Positions 61,578 through 64,000 of a stretch of 64,000 bases of DNA are shown here, piece by piece (position 1 is the stretch's first letter; every line of letters begins with the position of its first letter). The stretch comes from Mesorhizobium sp. L-8-3 (lineage in GTDB: Bacteria > Pseudomonadota > Alphaproteobacteria > Rhizobiales > Rhizobiaceae). The notes beneath the pieces were generated by a model. That model saw only the letters and a program-made list of their open reading frames with translations, made no database searches and was not told the DNA's origin. The translations under genes were made by a program, and so were the position numbers. The DNA lies in the NCBI RefSeq assembly GCF_016756615.1, contig NZ_AP023262.1, forward strand, positions 7,131,501-7,195,500, given 5' to 3'.

Positions 61578-62738
61578 TCAGGCTCGATGCAAAGTATGCG
61601 GAGTCCTGCTCAGTATCTCGGCTCCATGTTCTGTCACCAAGACGCTCTCGCTGCAACCGATCTGATAGCCGCCCTCATCAAAGAGAATGATCGGAATATG
61701 GAAGCTCATATTCATGTCAATAACATCTTCGGCATCCGGTTCGATGCTCAGGTCGCCGCGGTCGCTCCAATAGACGCCGATCTGATACCCAGTCCGACTA
61801 CGAAGCGCTTCTGGACGAGCACCCTGCGCCACCACCTTGCGTATTGCTGCACTCACGGCCCCGGTCGTCACGCCCGGCTTGATGGTTTCGACGGCCGCTT
61901 CGATTGCCTCTTCTGCGACCTTGTGCAGGGATTCGAGCCCGGGATAACGTCCCAGAACGGCCGACCGGCATAGAGGCGCGCAATAGTCCCTAGAAACTCC
62001 GCTAAGCTCTATGAATGCCGCCTCATTCATTCGGATGGAATAATTTGCCGGCCGAGCATGCGGCAATCGCAGCCGTTCCCCGAACGGCACGTTCAGAGGG
62101 GGCGCCAATTCCTTGCCGGCAGCATTCACTTTTTTTCGAATTGCGGCAGCCATTTCAGTTTCAGTGACGCCTTCGCGAAGCAATTCATAAAATGTATTGA
62201 TCGCAAGATCAGTGACGATCGCGGCCTCCCGCAAAGCCTCGATCTCCACCTCGCTCTTTACGGCTGCTACGCATGTAACGAGCTTACTAGCATCAACAAC
62301 CTTAAGGTCCGGAAGCTCTTGTTGAAGCGCATTGACATCGGCAGGCGCGAGAGACGAGCGTGCAAGCTCCATACCGACCCGCTTATTGTGGAGATTTAGA
62401 CGTCGCAGAACATCACCGCAGACGGTGGTAAGCTCGTAAGCTTGCGTGTAGGGGATGATACCATCAATGCAACTGAAAGCCCTGATGCTCTCCTCGTCAA
62501 ACTTGCGAACGACAAAAGTCGGTTCGCGCCCAGGAGAGAGTATTAACGGATGAGGCGCAAAATAGGTACTTGCACCGGAGTCTCCTGTCAAATAGCGGAG
62601 ATGGCTCTGTGAGGTGACAAGCAACGCGTCCAGGCCTGCTCGTTCCACAGCTTCGGTCACCCGCCGCTGCCGCTCCTCATACTCGGATCGATCAAACAAT
62701 GTGCCGGTACAAGGGATTGTCGCCCGCTTCGTATCCAT
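61578..62738 (-). CDS. M24 peptidase-fold hydrolase (DoeA/EutD ectoine hydrolase-like)
   Basis: 386 residues. The N-terminal creatinase-type domain (RRVTEAVERAGLDALLVTSQ, HLRYLTGDSGASTYF) precedes the pita-bread fold: AVKSEVEIEALREAAIVTD, RMNEAAFIELSGVSRDYCAP, RSRTGYQIGVYWSDRGDLS, MNMSFHIPIILFDEGGYQIG and CSESVLVTEHGAE. Several canonical metal ligands are not conserved, as in ectoine hydrolase DoeA, which is metal-free. It would open a cyclic amidine or an N-acyl/amidino compound. GGAGACAG precedes the ATG, and the shared 50-base element lies about 150-200 bases upstream. First gene of the catabolic cluster. Confidence 0.82.
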   Translation of the reverse strand: MDTKRATIPCTGTLFDRSEYEERQRRVTEAVERAGLDALLVTSQSHLRYLTGDSGASTYFAPHPLILSPGREPTFVVRKFDEESIRAFSCIDGIIPYTQAYELTTVCGDVLRRLNLHNKRVGMELARSSLAPADVNALQQELPDLKVVDASKLVTCVAAVKSEVEIEALREAAIVTDLAINTFYELLREGVTETEMAAAIRKKVNAAGKELAPPLNVPFGERLRLPHARPANYSIRMNEAAFIELSGVSRDYCAPLCRSAVLGRYPGLESLHKVAEEAIEAAVETIKPGVTTGAVSAAIRKVVAQGARPEALRSRTGYQIGVYWSDRGDLSIEPDAEDVIDMNMSFHIPIILFDEGGYQIGCSESVLVTEHGAEILSRTPHTLHRA

Positions 62739-63485
62739 CGACTGTCTCCATGACCTAGGACGCGCGGCCCATCAAAAGCATCAAGTTCATTTGCGCAACA
62801 CGGGGCAGCCGATACTGATCAAGCGACTTAGTCCGCAGCAGTAAGGCAAATCAGGCCTTTCTTCAGTCAGACAATCCCTCCAGCAGTGGCTTACGTCAAA
62901 TGCAGTTTCTATATCGCCGTCATCTCGGCACGCGATGGAACGAAAGAGTCCAGTCCACCGTCACGCTTGATGGATTCGAACGGAGACTCGGCTGAAATAC
63001 GGAGCGTAAGTTTCAGGGCGTCAATTCAGATGCCCCCGGCGAGGCCAACGGCCGAAAGGAGTCCACGCCATGACCAGCGGTCACGAAGGTTCCGGCTGCT
63101 CATATGCGTGGCAGCAGGAGACTCGATCATATTGACGCCTAGTTCGCGTAGGATCGAGGCAGGTCACGCGATCACATTCGCGGCTTCCTCGAAGAAACGC
63201 GGCCGAAGTGGAGGGGGGTGTTAGCCCAGCCAGGTTACACCCGGCGGCCATCCGGGCGGCCACAAGCTCGGGCTTCGCACCTAGTGAGCGATCGACCGCA
63301 GAGACAATCAGGCGGGGCGTATTACCTGGATAGTCGCGTCCGCCACGTGCCGGTCGAGAGCCGCGTGAAACCCATCGACATCAGATGGTTGGCAAGAGCT
63401 GTGCCGGCTGAACAGGTGCCGTGGCGCGTGCGTGCGTGCGTGAGATGGAGTGCGAGGCTTAGTCCGACGGTCCGACTGACGACCC
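62739..63485. other. Upstream region of the catabolic cluster
   Basis: About 750 bases between the M24 hydrolase gene and the right IS1380 end. Besides the regulatory element at 62888 I see no recognisable gene; no transporter gene is present. Confidence 0.4.
62888..62940 (-). promoter_or_regulatory. Shared upstream element, copy at the M24 hydrolase gene
   Basis: Gene-sense core: CCATCGCGTGCCGAGATGAC, GATATAGAAACTGCA, TTTGACG. It aligns with 60612-60664 over 50 bases without gaps, although the flanking sequence does not. It lies 150-200 bases before the ATG at 62738. Confidence 0.6.
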
Positions 63486-64000
63486 GCTAGCCCATCTTAT
63501 GCACGACGGAGCGTCTGAGAGGTTGGCGGATGTAGCGTAAGCGATTGACCAATTCGCTTGTCTAAGCCAGTCCTGTCGCCCACATCTCGCGAGCCACACC
63601 CGTCATGACCGACGATACGATGCTGCCGCTCTCATTTCCAGCCGTTGGGCGCAAGAAGATCACAGCTGCGTCGATGGCGGACGCATCACCTCGAAGGACG
63701 GCGTCATGCTTCTGGCGGCCGCCGAACGGCGCCTGCAACTGGGCGACCGGCTGGCCGCCGCCATCCACGATCCGCGCGACCCACAGCGGGTGACACACGC
63801 CATGGCCGACATTCTGCGCGCCCGCATCTTTGCCATCGCCTGCGGCTACGAGGATGCCAACGATCTCGACCGGCTGCGCACGGACCCGGCCTTCAAGCTC
63901 GCCTGCGGGCGGCTGCCCGACAGCGGGATTGATCTGTGCTCGCAGCCGACCTGCTCGCGCCTGGAGAACCTGCCCGACTTGCGCACCGTCATCCGGCTCG
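63486..64000 (+). mobile_element. IS1380-family element (right copy), transposase frameshifted and running off the window
   Basis: The end repeat TAGCCCATCTTATGCACGAC begins near 63488. The transposase starts at 63605 (MTDDTMLPLSFPAVGRKKIT) but a missing T near 63673 shifts the frame. The correct frame continues TSKDGVMLLAAAERRLQLGD, HDPRDPQRVTHAMADILRA, FAIACGYEDANDLDRLRTDP, FKLACGRLPDSGIDLCSQPT to the window edge. These are typical N-terminal IS1380 transposase sequences. Probably inactive because of the shift. Confidence 0.88.

Noticed and set aside
1..64000. CRISPR arrays, rRNA or tRNA genes
   Set aside because: No regularly spaced repeats and no recognisable rRNA or tRNA cloverleaf sequences were seen by eye.

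Overview
This window looks like part of a symbiosis island (ICESym type) of a Mesorhizobium-like rhizobium. It holds nodulation genes in the split arrangement known from M. loti (nodACIJ-nolO in one operon, nodB and nodS apart, nolL between two nodD copies). Integrative-element transfer genes sit beside them, together with many decayed genes and IS fragments. Identifications rest on reading the sequence and on family knowledge; no database search was run.

Layout. 0.1-4.3 kb: an element transfer/excision block on the minus strand (DUF736, rdfS-like excisionase, traF peptidase, lytic transglycosylase, rlxS-like relaxase). 4.8-8.3 kb: remnants (a parB tail, an rpoN C-terminus, nifQ) around an intact MFS exporter. 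8.3-28.9 kb: the nodulation region, with nodD1, nolL, nodD2, nodB, nolO, nodJ, nodI, nodC, nodA and nodS, four well-kept nod boxes plus one decayed one, and an unrelated insert of TIM-barrel, LysE, PaiB and MocR genes. A group II intron separates nodA from nodS. 29-31.6 kb: a UbiH/UbiM-type monooxygenase and a PhyH-type dioxygenase. 31.8-35.3 kb: a second element backbone block (ParB-like, DUF2958, a frameshifted small gene, ArdC-like). 35.6-43 kb: omptin, GNAT, threonine aldolase, AraC regulator, IS/integrase debris, OmpW and cytochrome P450s. 43.2-45.8 kb: a cobalamin riboswitch followed by metE. 46.5-48.1 kb: two DUF982 proteins and a MucR/Ros regulator. 48.5-62.7 kb: a long minus-strand catabolic cluster ending in a hairpin terminator. 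IS1380-type ends flank its upstream part.

How genes work together. NodA, NodB and NodC build the acylated chitooligosaccharide core; NodS should N-methylate it, NolO carbamoylate it, NolL O-acetylate a fucosyl decoration, and NodIJ export it. NodD1 and NodD2 would act at the nod boxes. The most striking pattern is four copies, at different stages of decay, of one nodD / nod box / nodA module. This suggests the region grew by duplication and then lost the redundant parts.

The 48.8-62.7 kb cluster combines ectoine-degradation-like genes (M24 hydrolase, AstE/AspA-type deacylase, aldehyde dehydrogenase, class III aminotransferase, Lrp regulator) with a complete-looking route from 3-methylaspartate: methylaspartate ammonia-lyase, class I fumarase/mesaconase, CaiB-type CoA-transferase and CitE-type lyase. 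I propose it degrades a beta-methylated or ectoine-like amino acid to acetyl-CoA plus pyruvate (or glyoxylate). This is an inference and is the best candidate here for an undescribed system.
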